Assembly (NCBI RefSeq): GCF_024623325.1
Contig: NZ_JANJZD010000001.1
Coordinates: 62,001 to 126,000, forward strand
Direction of reading: 5' to 3'
Length of the DNA stretch: 64,000 nt
DNA from: Acetatifactor muris
GTDB lineage: Bacteria; Bacillota; Clostridia; Lachnospirales; Lachnospiraceae
Below, in pieces: positions 49,497 through 57,951 of this stretch. The notes beneath the pieces are model-generated. The model was not told where the DNA came from and did no database searches. It saw only the letters and a list, made by a program, of their open reading frames with translations. Position 1 is the stretch's first letter; every line of letters begins with the position of its first letter. The translations under genes and the position numbers were made by a program.

Positions 49497-49525
49497 TTGC
49501 AAAAGAACGTGTGTTCTGATATAAT
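49497..49525 (+). promoter_or_regulatory. SOS promoter of the second Y-family polymerase, with LexA box
   Basis: TTGCAA (49497-49502), 17 bp and TATAAT (49520-49525), with GAAC-GTGT-GTTC (49505-49516) in the spacer. Position and flanks (AAAGAAC....GTTCTGATATAATG) match the dinB promoter at 41909 almost exactly. Confidence 0.85.
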
Positions 49526-49559
49526 GATTTCATCAGGCAAAGGATTGGAGGTGTATGGA

Positions 49560-51089
49560 GTGGAGCGGGAGAATCACATTTATATTTCCATCGATCTGAA
49601 ATCATTCTATGCTTCCGCAGAGTGTATGGAGCGGGGACTGGATCCACTGGTTACGAATCTCGTGGTAGCAGACAGCAGCCGTACCGAGAAGACCATCTGC
49701 CTTGCGGTCTCTCCATCTCTCAAAGCCTATGGGATTCCGGGACGGGCGAGACTGTTCCAGGTGGTTCAGCGGGTCAGGGAAGTGAATGCCGAACGTCTGC
49801 GGCAGGTGCCCGGACATGCCTTTACCGGTTCTTCCTGTGATGCCATGGAGCTGAAGGAGCATCCGGAATATGCCGTTTCCTATATTACGGCGCCCCCCAG
49901 GATGGCCCTGTATATGGAATACAGCAGGAGGGTTTACAGTGTCTATCTGAGATATGTGGCGCCGGAAGACATTCATGTTTATTCCATAGATGAGGTGATG
50001 ATGGATGTGACCTGCTATCTGGAATCTTACGGGCTTACCGCAAGAGAGCTGGCTAAGAAAATGATACGGGATATTTTGAGGGAGACGGGCCTCACCGCCA
50101 CAGCGGGGATTGGCACGAATCTCTATCTAAGCAAGATTGCTATGGATATCGGCGCGAAGCATGTGGCGCCGGACGAGGATGGTGTGAGAATTGCACAACT
50201 GGACGAAATATCTTACAGAAGGAGTCTGTGGAATCATCGTCCACTCACTGATTTCTGGCGGATTGGCAGGGGATATGCCGGGAAACTGGAAGAAAATGGA
50301 ATGTTTACCATGGGAGATGTGGCCAGATGTTCCATGGGGAAAGCGGGCGATTATTATAATGAAGATTTGCTGTACCGGCTGTTCGGTGTGAATGCAGAGC
50401 TTCTGATTGATCATGCCTGGGGATGGGAACCATGTACCATGGCAGATATCAAGGCATATAAGCCGGATAACAGCAGTATGAGCTCCGGGCAGGTGCTGAA
50501 ATGTCCTTATGATTTTGAGAAGGGCAGACTGATTGTGCGGGAGATGACAGACCTTCTGGTTCTGGATCTGGTGGACAAAGGGCTGGTGACGGATCAGATG
50601 GTGCTGACCATAGGTTATGACATTGAGAATCTGACCGATCCGGACATCCGGAAACGTTATAAAGGGCCTGTGACCACCGACCATTACGGGAGAAAGGTCC
50701 CAAAGCACGCTCATGGCAGTATCAATCTTGGGAGGAAGACATCGTCCACCAGACTGATTCTGGATGCCGTAACGGAATTGTACGACCGAATTGTGGACAG
50801 GAATCTGCTGCTCAGAAGGGTGACAGTGGCTGCGGGCCGTGTGATGGAGGAGAATCTGGTTTCGGAGGAAAATGCTTACGAACAGCTGGATCTCTTTACG
50901 GACTATGAAGCGCTGGAGAGACAGCGGGAGAAGGAGGCGGCCGAACTGGCGAGGGAGAGAAGGATGCAGGAAGCTATGTTGACCCTCAGGAAGAAATTCG
51001 GCAAAAATGCCGTGCTGAAGGGGATGAATTTGGAGGAAGGGGCCATGACACAGGAACGCAACCGACAGATTGGAGGACACAGGGCGTAA
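49560..51089 (+). CDS. Second Y-family DNA polymerase (UmuC/UvrX/YqjW-like)
   Basis: A 509-residue translesion polymerase. Start GTG 49560 is chosen because it lies downstream of the mapped -10 and follows TTGGAGGT; it gives MERENHIYISIDLKSFYASAECM, with the first catalytic Asp. The second catalytic pair is in VYSIDEVMMDVTCYLESYG. AGIGTNLYLSKIAMDI and LTDFWRIGRGYAGKLEENGMFTMGDVA (helix-hairpin-helix) follow. It is ~110 residues longer than DinB, as in Bacillus UvrX/YqjW. QLDLF near residue 443 is a likely beta-clamp motif. A YolD-like gene follows at 47 bp, as is usual for this subfamily. Confidence 0.92.
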   Translation: MERENHIYISIDLKSFYASAECMERGLDPLVTNLVVADSSRTEKTICLAVSPSLKAYGIPGRARLFQVVQRVREVNAERLRQVPGHAFTGSSCDAMELKEHPEYAVSYITAPPRMALYMEYSRRVYSVYLRYVAPEDIHVYSIDEVMMDVTCYLESYGLTARELAKKMIRDILRETGLTATAGIGTNLYLSKIAMDIGAKHVAPDEDGVRIAQLDEISYRRSLWNHRPLTDFWRIGRGYAGKLEENGMFTMGDVARCSMGKAGDYYNEDLLYRLFGVNAELLIDHAWGWEPCTMADIKAYKPDNSSMSSGQVLKCPYDFEKGRLIVREMTDLLVLDLVDKGLVTDQMVLTIGYDIENLTDPDIRKRYKGPVTTDHYGRKVPKHAHGSINLGRKTSSTRLILDAVTELYDRIVDRNLLLRRVTVAAGRVMEENLVSEENAYEQLDLFTDYEALERQREKEAAELARERRMQEAMLTLRKKFGKNAVLKGMNLEEGAMTQERNRQIGGHRA

Positions 51090-51136
51090 TATTTAGACAG
51101 CGGAGATTGCGGAATGCCATATGGGGTGAGGAGAAA

Positions 51137-51535
51137 ATGAATCATAATTACGAAGATATTCTATATTTACCGCATCATGTGTCCAAGACGCATCCGCATA
51201 TGCTCATAGCCGACCGGGCGGCACAGTTTTCGGCCTTCGCCGCACTGACCGGGTATGAAGAGGTCATCAGAGAGGCGGGTCGTCTGACGGAAAAAAAGAT
51301 AGAACTGGACGAAGATGCAAAAGCGCTTCTGGATGAGAAGCTGCGGATGCTGCAGGAAAGGATAGAGGAATGTCCCCAGGCGGTGATTACTTATTTCTGC
51401 CCGGACGGGAAGAAGGCTGGAGGGTCCTATGTGACAGTCAGGGGCCGGGTCAGGAAAATCGACATATATGAGCGGGTGCTGGTGATGACAGACGGTACCA
51501 GGATAGCTGTGGGGGAGATTGTGCAGCTTATATGA
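51137..51535 (+). CDS. YolD-like protein
   Basis: A 132-residue protein from ATG 51137, preceded by GTGAGGAG. It shows the YolD-family pattern: YEDILYLPHHVSKTHPHMLIADRAAQFSAFAALTGYEEVI, a helical middle (LDEDAKALLDEKLRMLQERI) and a beta-rich end (GKKAGGSYVTVRGRVRKIDIYERVLVMTDGTRIAVGEI). YolD proteins are encoded next to Y-family polymerases and are thought to play a UmuD-like accessory role. It should be co-induced with the upstream polymerase in the SOS response. Confidence 0.9.
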   Translation: MNHNYEDILYLPHHVSKTHPHMLIADRAAQFSAFAALTGYEEVIREAGRLTEKKIELDEDAKALLDEKLRMLQERIEECPQAVITYFCPDGKKAGGSYVTVRGRVRKIDIYERVLVMTDGTRIAVGEIVQLI

Positions 51536-51564
51536 CTTCCTATACAGATTCTGTCACTTTCTAT

Positions 51565-51583
51565 AATTCGGGCAGTCCGAATT
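51565..51583. terminator. Short hairpin after yolD-like gene
   Basis: AATTCGG (51565-51571) pairs with CCGAATT (51577-51583) over a five-base loop. Only a short AT-rich stretch follows, so termination would be weak. Confidence 0.35.
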
Positions 51584-51704
51584 TGACCAGGCAGGGATTC
51601 GATGATATATTTGTAGTGGAAAGAAAACAGGGTAGTATATAGAAATAGCAGTTTCAAGATCTGTATACAGAAAGGTATGGTCTGGAACCTGCAGGGAGTG
51701 GAGG

Positions 51705-53966
51705 ATGTCTGCAAAGGATAAAATAACGATCGATAGCAGAACCAATATTTTTGTGAAGGTTATGGTCAGTTTTCTGCTGATCATTCTGGTTCCCACGGTG
51801 ATCATGGGGATTGTATGGTATCAGGATATCAGGAAGAAGAACCATGGGGACATAATGGAGAAGGAAAGCCGCAGCCTTGCAGAAGTGCAGGAGGCATACA
51901 GGCGTATTGTCAGTTCCGTGGAACAGGACCTGGTAGGTGTGCTCTATGGCACAGCATACAAGAATTATATGACTACAAAAAAGCCGGAGCATATGATACG
52001 TGTGATGGCAGAAGTCTCCAGAATTACTAACTGGAACCCTTCTCTGTATTCTGTATATCTATATGAAACGGAAACCGGGAAAATCTGGGATTCTACCTCG
52101 AAACAGCAGAGTCTGGAATCCTTTTATGATACTGCCTGGTCGGAGCAAAGGGCTTTAGCAGTCAGTGTGCAGTACCTTCCTGTTCGAAAAAGCATGGATG
52201 AAGGCTTTCTTGAAAAGATACCGGCCGGCGGCATGGCCTCACATTATTCAGTGAAGAATGTAATGACGATGATCACGCCCCGGGAGATGCGGGGGGTTCT
52301 GGTGGGGAATATAGATATGGAAGCCCTGGGAAAGGAATTGTTCAAACAATTTGGACGCAAGGGCAAGCGCATCTGTCTGTTCGGGAGAGAGGAGGTGCTG
52401 TATGACTCTTTTCTCGACAGGGAGAACGGGGGGACAGAGGCCGGGAATCTGGACTGGCATGCACAGGAAGGGTTTTACATGGCCCGGGGCGAGGAACGGT
52501 ATTATTTTGCATGTGCCCTGACAGAGGAAGTTTACTATATGGAGTCCATTCCGCTGGACATTATGTACAGCGACAGCATTGGATATGGCAGCTATATTGT
52601 GAGGGTGGCGGGAATCGTCCTGGCGGTGATGCTGGCCCTGGCTTTTCTGATAGCAGCCCGGATCTATAGTCCGCTGAGCGAGTTGTACAATGTGGTCAGT
52701 GTGTACCGGAGGAAAGCAGGTCTGGCAGGACTGGACGAGGAGGCGGAGGGACATGCCATCAAGAAGGCATTCTTCCATATGAAAAATGTGAAAAAAACGG
52801 AGGCGGATGCCCGTATTCAGGAGGCTTTTGTCAGTGCGGCCAAGCTGCGAATGCTCTTCGACGGCATCCTCGTCCAGGAGCATTTCTTCCAGGAAACTGC
52901 TGCGATCTTCGGTTCGGGGGAGAAGAAACAGTGTTCTCTGCTGCTGTGCAGACTGCGGGAGAACCTGGAGAGTGGGGAAAGAGAAACACGGAACAGACGG
53001 CTCCAGGAGACTCTGGACGTATACCTGATGGCCAGGCTGGAGGGAATCCTGTCTGAGACATCAGCCGGGGACTTTGCCGTGCTTTTCAGCGGAGACACGA
53101 AGGAGGAAATCCAGAGGTCGGAACAGTTTCTGGTGCGAATCTTCAATGAACTGACAGGGGATGACAATTATTTTGCCTCCAGCAAGGCTTTCTCTGTAAA
53201 GGAATCCATTCAGGAACAGTACAGGCTCTGCAGGATCAGTCTGGAGAACGAAGCATTTTTCAGGAGAAAGGACAGCAAAAGGGGAATGGTATATCCCCTG
53301 GCAGAAGAAAATTACAACTACAAAAGTATGCTGGCGTATGCACCTTTCCTGATCCGGGCCATTGTCACAGGAGAAGGAGAGTCCCTTTCAGAAAAACTGG
53401 CAGAACTGCAGCAGGAAATCTGTACTATGGGCAGAAAGGATTACGCCCAGAACCTTTGTGCCAGGATTCTGGGGGAGATCGACAAGGAACTGGGGCTGGA
53501 ACCCCTGGAGGACAGCCATGGAGATCCTCTCAGGGAAGTGTATGAAATACAGTCCCTGGATCAGCTGATAGAATATATGCGTAGGATTCTGTCCAGGCGG
53601 CTGGAGTCCATGAACAATCAGAAGAATCGTCAGAAGGAGAATAAATACTATCTGGATGCCGTCACCTATATACAGGAAAATTACTGGAAAAATATTAACG
53701 TGACGGAGGTGGCGGATGCCATCGGTATCAGCTATGTGTATCTGAACAAAGTTTTCAAGGCCCATCATGAGAAGGAAGAGAAGCTTATAGATTACCTGAA
53801 TCGGATTCGAATCCAGAAGGCAGCGGAGCTGCTACAGCAGACAGACGAGACCCTGGCAGTGATCGCACAGAAGGTGGGGTATAACAATGCACAGAGTTTT
53901 TCTCGCTTTTTTAAAAAGTATAAGGGACTGACCCCGGGAGAATGGAAGCGGCAGTACCGGGAATAG
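51705..53966 (+). CDS. Transmembrane AraC-family regulator with extracellular sensor region
   Basis: A 753-residue protein from ATG 51705, with GGAGTGGAGG before it. An N-terminal membrane helix (VKVMVSFLLIILVPTVIMGIVW), an extracytoplasmic region of ~260 residues (dCache-like by position) and a second helix near 295-318 (IVRVAGIVLAVMLALAFLIAA) precede a HAMP-like and linker section. The last ~100 residues are an AraC DNA-binding domain: NVTEVADAIGISYVYLNKVFK and AVIAQKVGYNNAQSFSRFFKKYKGLTPGEW. This one-protein receptor likely senses a sugar or oligosaccharide outside and activates the adjacent transporter genes. Confidence 0.9.
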   Translation: MSAKDKITIDSRTNIFVKVMVSFLLIILVPTVIMGIVWYQDIRKKNHGDIMEKESRSLAEVQEAYRRIVSSVEQDLVGVLYGTAYKNYMTTKKPEHMIRVMAEVSRITNWNPSLYSVYLYETETGKIWDSTSKQQSLESFYDTAWSEQRALAVSVQYLPVRKSMDEGFLEKIPAGGMASHYSVKNVMTMITPREMRGVLVGNIDMEALGKELFKQFGRKGKRICLFGREEVLYDSFLDRENGGTEAGNLDWHAQEGFYMARGEERYYFACALTEEVYYMESIPLDIMYSDSIGYGSYIVRVAGIVLAVMLALAFLIAARIYSPLSELYNVVSVYRRKAGLAGLDEEAEGHAIKKAFFHMKNVKKTEADARIQEAFVSAAKLRMLFDGILVQEHFFQETAAIFGSGEKKQCSLLLCRLRENLESGERETRNRRLQETLDVYLMARLEGILSETSAGDFAVLFSGDTKEEIQRSEQFLVRIFNELTGDDNYFASSKAFSVKESIQEQYRLCRISLENEAFFRRKDSKRGMVYPLAEENYNYKSMLAYAPFLIRAIVTGEGESLSEKLAELQQEICTMGRKDYAQNLCARILGEIDKELGLEPLEDSHGDPLREVYEIQSLDQLIEYMRRILSRRLESMNNQKNRQKENKYYLDAVTYIQENYWKNINVTEVADAIGISYVYLNKVFKAHHEKEEKLIDYLNRIRIQKAAELLQQTDETLAVIAQKVGYNNAQSFSRFFKKYKGLTPGEWKRQYRE

Positions 53967-54006
53967 AGAAGCTGGAGGGATTACATTCCTATACAGCTTC
54001 TTTTAT
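53967..54006 (+). terminator. Terminator after the first AraC gene
   Basis: AGAAGCTG (53967-53974) pairs with CAGCTTCT (53994-54001), followed by a T-rich tail (TTTATTTTC). Confidence 0.7.
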
Positions 54007-54226
54007 TTTCTATAGTCAGAAAGATTTTTTATAGAAAGTGAAGGGAAAAGCAAGAAACACACGATTGTCATGTGCGAATTTGTATGCCTATAATGAATCT
54101 GTGGACGGGCCGCATGTAAGGCGCCAATGGCGGCAGGGACATATTGCATTGCAGGGAAAAGAGAACATACAAAGGTATACCCTGCAAGAAAGAGAAAGCT
54201 GTATATGCAGCAGGAGGAGGTATGGA

Positions 54227-55141
54227 TTGAAGAGGAAAAGAGGAGCGCTATACTATCTGAAACGTGATTTCTGGCTGTATCTGTGTGTGCTCCCGGTGAT
54301 CTTGTACTATTTTATCTTTAAATATCTGCCGATGGCGGGAATCGTGATGGCCTTTCAGGATTACAATATTTTCAAAGGAATCCTGGGTTCTGAATTTGTG
54401 GGAATGGAGAATTTTCTCAAGATTTTTAAGAACCAGCAATTCTGGAATTCTATCAGAAACACCCTGGCGCTGAACCTGGCGACCCTGGCGGTCAGCTTTC
54501 CGCTGACGATTATGCTGGCTCTGATGCTAAATGAGCTGCGCGCCGTCAAATTTAAGAGAGTATCCCAATCCCTGCTCTACCTGCCCCATTTCATATCCTG
54601 GGTGGTAGTGGCGGGTATCGCCCAGAACCTGTTTAACATGTCTAACGGCACGGTGAACAAGATGCTGGAGGGCATAGGGGTGGGCCCGATTCCTTTCCTC
54701 AGCAACAATGCATGGTGGGTTTTTACTTACATCCTGTGTAATATCTGGAAGGAGATCGGCTGGGGAACAATTATCTATCTGGCAGCCCTGACGGGGGTAG
54801 ACGAGAGCCTTTATGAGGCTGCATACCTGGATGGAGCAACCAGACTTCAGAGAATCCGTTATATCACATTGCCTATGATCAAGTCGGTGGCAGCTACCAT
54901 GCTGATTCTGAATGTAAGTAAGATGATGAGCATTGGCCTGGATGCGCCATTGCTTCTGGGCAACACAAAGGTGATGGCCATCTCGGAGGTGATCAGTACC
55001 TATGTATACCGGCTGGGTATCGAGAAGGCCCAGTATGACCTGGCCACAGCCATCGGCCTGTTTCAGTCATTGGTAAATATTGTGATACTGGTGGTGGTGG
55101 ACCGGGCTGCGAAGCTTATGGGAGAGGAGGGAATTCTATGA
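54227..55141 (+). CDS. Carbohydrate ABC transporter permease (LplB/YtcP type)
   Basis: A 304-residue inner-membrane permease with six predicted helices. TTG 54227 is preferred because GGAGGAGG precedes it at six bases and the product then starts KRKRGALYYLKRDFWLYL; the longer open frame has no such features. The EAA loop that contacts the ATPase is YEAAYLDGATRLQRIRYITLP near residue 205. By family it imports oligosaccharides or glycosides. No ATPase gene is in the cluster, so a shared MsmX-like ATPase is expected. It overlaps the next permease by four bases. Confidence 0.9.
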   Translation: MKRKRGALYYLKRDFWLYLCVLPVILYYFIFKYLPMAGIVMAFQDYNIFKGILGSEFVGMENFLKIFKNQQFWNSIRNTLALNLATLAVSFPLTIMLALMLNELRAVKFKRVSQSLLYLPHFISWVVVAGIAQNLFNMSNGTVNKMLEGIGVGPIPFLSNNAWWVFTYILCNIWKEIGWGTIIYLAALTGVDESLYEAAYLDGATRLQRIRYITLPMIKSVAATMLILNVSKMMSIGLDAPLLLGNTKVMAISEVISTYVYRLGIEKAQYDLATAIGLFQSLVNIVILVVVDRAAKLMGEEGIL

Positions 55142-56013
55142 GAGGGGAAAAAAGGAAGTTGTCTTTTGGAGAAGCTCTGCTGTATGTTATTATTACCCTT
55201 ATCGTAATTCTGTGTACGTATCCTTTCCTGAATGTCCTGGCCTGTTCTGTCAGTGGAAAGGCGGCCGTGCTGGGAGGGAAGGTAACATTTTATCCCATTG
55301 ATTTTCAGCTGGATTCTTACCGGGAAATCTTTAAACAGCAGTCTATCTGGCTGTCCATGCGGGTGTCCTTTGTTGTGACATTGTCCGGGACTGCTCTGGG
55401 GCTTGCATTAACCATAGCGGCAGCTTATGCCCTGTCCAAGGAGAAGCTGAAGGGCAGGAAGATTATCAGCGGATTTCTGTTGTTTACCATGTATTTTGGA
55501 GGAGGTATCATTCCCACCTTTATCGTGGTGCACGGACTTGGCATGTACGATACTTATGCAGCTCTGGTGGTGCCCTCTGCCATGAGCGTGTTTAACTTCA
55601 TTGTGATGAGGACTTTCTTCCGGGAATTGCCAAAAGAACTGGAGGAAGCTGCTCTGATCGATGGAGCCGGAGACATGAAAGTTCTGTTTCAGATTGCGCT
55701 GCCTCTGTCTGTACCGATTATCGCCACAATAGGGTTGTTTTATGCAGTGGGGTATTGGAACGATTACTTCAGTTCCCTCATCTATATTCAGTCAGGGGAA
55801 AAATTCTCTCTGCAGCTGCGCCTGCGGCAGATGCTTTTTGCCAATGAACTGAACCAGGCTTCAATGGCGGCAGAGGGCATGGGCACCCAGGCCATGCCAG
55901 AATCCCTGAAGATGGCTACCATTGTGTTTGCTACTCTGCCCATTATTGTGGTGTATCCCTGGCTGCAGAAGTATTTTGTGAAGGGTGTTATGTTGGGATC
56001 GGTGAAAGGGTGA
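55138..56013 (+). CDS. Carbohydrate ABC transporter permease (LplC/MalG type)
   Basis: A 291-residue partner permease. It starts inside the stop of the previous gene (ATGA). The N-terminal helix LLYVIITLIVILCTYPFLNVLA is followed by the typical VTFYPIDFQLDSYREIF periplasmic segment. The EAA loop is ELEEAALIDGAGDMKVLFQIALPLS near residue 185. With the upstream permease it forms the heterodimeric channel of a CUT1-type importer. Confidence 0.93.
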   Translation: MRGEKRKLSFGEALLYVIITLIVILCTYPFLNVLACSVSGKAAVLGGKVTFYPIDFQLDSYREIFKQQSIWLSMRVSFVVTLSGTALGLALTIAAAYALSKEKLKGRKIISGFLLFTMYFGGGIIPTFIVVHGLGMYDTYAALVVPSAMSVFNFIVMRTFFRELPKELEEAALIDGAGDMKVLFQIALPLSVPIIATIGLFYAVGYWNDYFSSLIYIQSGEKFSLQLRLRQMLFANELNQASMAAEGMGTQAMPESLKMATIVFATLPIIVVYPWLQKYFVKGVMLGSVKG

Positions 56014-56113
56014 GCATATAAAAGAAAATGTTTCAGAGAAATGCAGGCGGCGGGATGTATGCTGCCCGTGAGAAAGAACAGCTGCAGGTATCTGCGGCGG
56101 AATGGAGTGTATG

Positions 56114-57793
56114 ATGTTAAAGAGGAGAAATGGATTTAGTGCGGCCGTACTGGCCACTGTATTGACGGGAAGTATACTTCTGGGAGGCTGTGGCCAGGGG
56201 GAAGGAGGCGGAGCATCATCCGCCGACACAGAAAACCGGGAGAGTACACCTGGGAGCAATTCTCAGACAGAGTCCGGAGAACAGGCAGATGGAAAGGATG
56301 GGGAGGAGGCCAGCGGCTATCAGACCACCTATGGAGATAAAACGTTTGACAATGTGACCATCACGGTAGAGATTTTTGACCGAAGCAATGCGCCGGAGGG
56401 TTCCACTGTCACAGATAATAAATGGACAGAATATATCAACCAGGAGATGAACAAGGTAGGTATCAACGTGGAATTTGTGGCTGTGCCCAGAAGTGAAGAA
56501 GTGACGAAGCTCCAGACTATGATGGCGACAGGTACTTCTCCTGATCTGACCTTCATTTACAATATTGAGGTGGCAAAGTCCTATTTTGAAGAGGGTGGTA
56601 CCTATAACCTCAGCGAATATGTTGACGGAGCAGACCAGGCCAGGAATCTGAAAGCTTATGTGACGGAGGATGTGCTGGATTACGGGCGCAACGAGAACGG
56701 TGAATTGTTCGCTGTCACAGCCAGAAGAGCCAGTGGAGCCATGATGGAGACCTTTATCCGCAAGGACTGGCTGGATGAGCTGAATATGGAAATTCCCACT
56801 ACTGTGGAGGAGTTGCATACGGTACTGAAAGCATTTAAGGATAAGTATCCTGACTGTGTACCCTATTATTCCGCACAGTTTGGTGCTTATGCTCTGGCAC
56901 CGCTGGCACATTCCTTCCTGGAATCCGCGCCGGATGGAAAGACCTACAACAAGAATTTCTGGAATCTGCTGTATAAGGATGAGGGCGCGGTAGAATATCT
57001 TAGATTTCTCAACACATTATACAACGAGGGCCTGGTGGAAGCGGAGTACTATACGGCCGCGGACGGAGAACTTGGGAAGCTGGCGGTAAACGGCCAGGTG
57101 GGTGTATACGAGGCAAATGTGAACTATAATGTGGCAACGGACAGAGGCTCATTACTGCAGACCTTAAAAGAAACCGATCCGGATGCAGAGTATGTCTCCA
57201 TTCCGCCTTTCAAAAATGTGAATGATGGACAGCTCTACAACCCCGGCTATGCTTTGAACGGTATGTCCATCTTCGTTCCAAAGACAGCAAAAAATGTGGA
57301 AGCCTGCATTACTTACCTGGACTGGCTGGCTACCCAGGAAGGAGGATTTACCCTGTATCATGGCTTTGAGGGAGAGCATTTCCAGTATGAAGACGGAGTA
57401 CCTGTGGTCAAGGATATGGATTACAATGCAAAGGATAAAGACTGGATCTGCAATGATCTGTTCCTGGTAGGAAACAGCGGATACTTTAAGTCAGAAAAGG
57501 ACTTTATGGAGTCCACAGCCCAGAGCTATGGCGAGTGGAAGCAGTATGTGCTGGACAATTATGTCAATGCCACGGCAGGGACGGTGAGAAGTCAGACAGT
57601 GTGGGTATCTCCTACTCACAGGGAGAATTCTACAGAACTTGGACTGGCCGGGGATGAATATTTGGTGAAATGTATCACCTGCGCACCGGGAGAATTTGAC
57701 GCCAATATCGAAGCCTACCGGGCAGCCTTGAAGGAAGCGGGGGCGGACGATATTCAGAAGGAATATGAGGATTATTACGATTCTTTTAACTGA
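56114..57793 (+). CDS. Extracellular solute-binding lipoprotein
   Basis: A 559-residue lipoprotein. A signal peptide with lipobox (LTGSILLGGC) ends at about residue 26, followed by a Gly/Ser/Glu-rich linker. ATG 56114 is the best placed of three in-frame ATGs (56102, 56111, 56114). The mature part begins FDNVTITVEIFDRSNAPEG and contains LQTMMATGTSPDLTFIYN, the style of LplA/YtcQ-type large sugar-binding proteins. It would deliver a glycan to the two permeases encoded just before. A terminator follows at 57857. Confidence 0.92.
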   Translation: MLKRRNGFSAAVLATVLTGSILLGGCGQGEGGGASSADTENRESTPGSNSQTESGEQADGKDGEEASGYQTTYGDKTFDNVTITVEIFDRSNAPEGSTVTDNKWTEYINQEMNKVGINVEFVAVPRSEEVTKLQTMMATGTSPDLTFIYNIEVAKSYFEEGGTYNLSEYVDGADQARNLKAYVTEDVLDYGRNENGELFAVTARRASGAMMETFIRKDWLDELNMEIPTTVEELHTVLKAFKDKYPDCVPYYSAQFGAYALAPLAHSFLESAPDGKTYNKNFWNLLYKDEGAVEYLRFLNTLYNEGLVEAEYYTAADGELGKLAVNGQVGVYEANVNYNVATDRGSLLQTLKETDPDAEYVSIPPFKNVNDGQLYNPGYALNGMSIFVPKTAKNVEACITYLDWLATQEGGFTLYHGFEGEHFQYEDGVPVVKDMDYNAKDKDWICNDLFLVGNSGYFKSEKDFMESTAQSYGEWKQYVLDNYVNATAGTVRSQTVWVSPTHRENSTELGLAGDEYLVKCITCAPGEFDANIEAYRAALKEAGADDIQKEYEDYYDSFN

Positions 57794-57856
57794 GACGGAG
57801 AATTCTGTTCGGTGAGAAGGAGCTCAGATATAAAGAAATCATTTTGAGTGTGAAAG

Positions 57857-57908
57857 GAGACTGTTGTGCAGGTGGCAATGAGATCTGTGCAGCAGTCTCT
57901 GATTTTTT
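57857..57908 (+). terminator. Terminator after the binding-protein gene
   Basis: GAGACTG (57857-57863) pairs with CAGTCTC (57893-57899), with extra GCA/TGC pairing inside, followed by TGATTTTTTC. Confidence 0.65.
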
Positions 57909-57951
57909 CAATTGATTTATATATGGCTTATAGCGTACAGAGGAGTATAAA

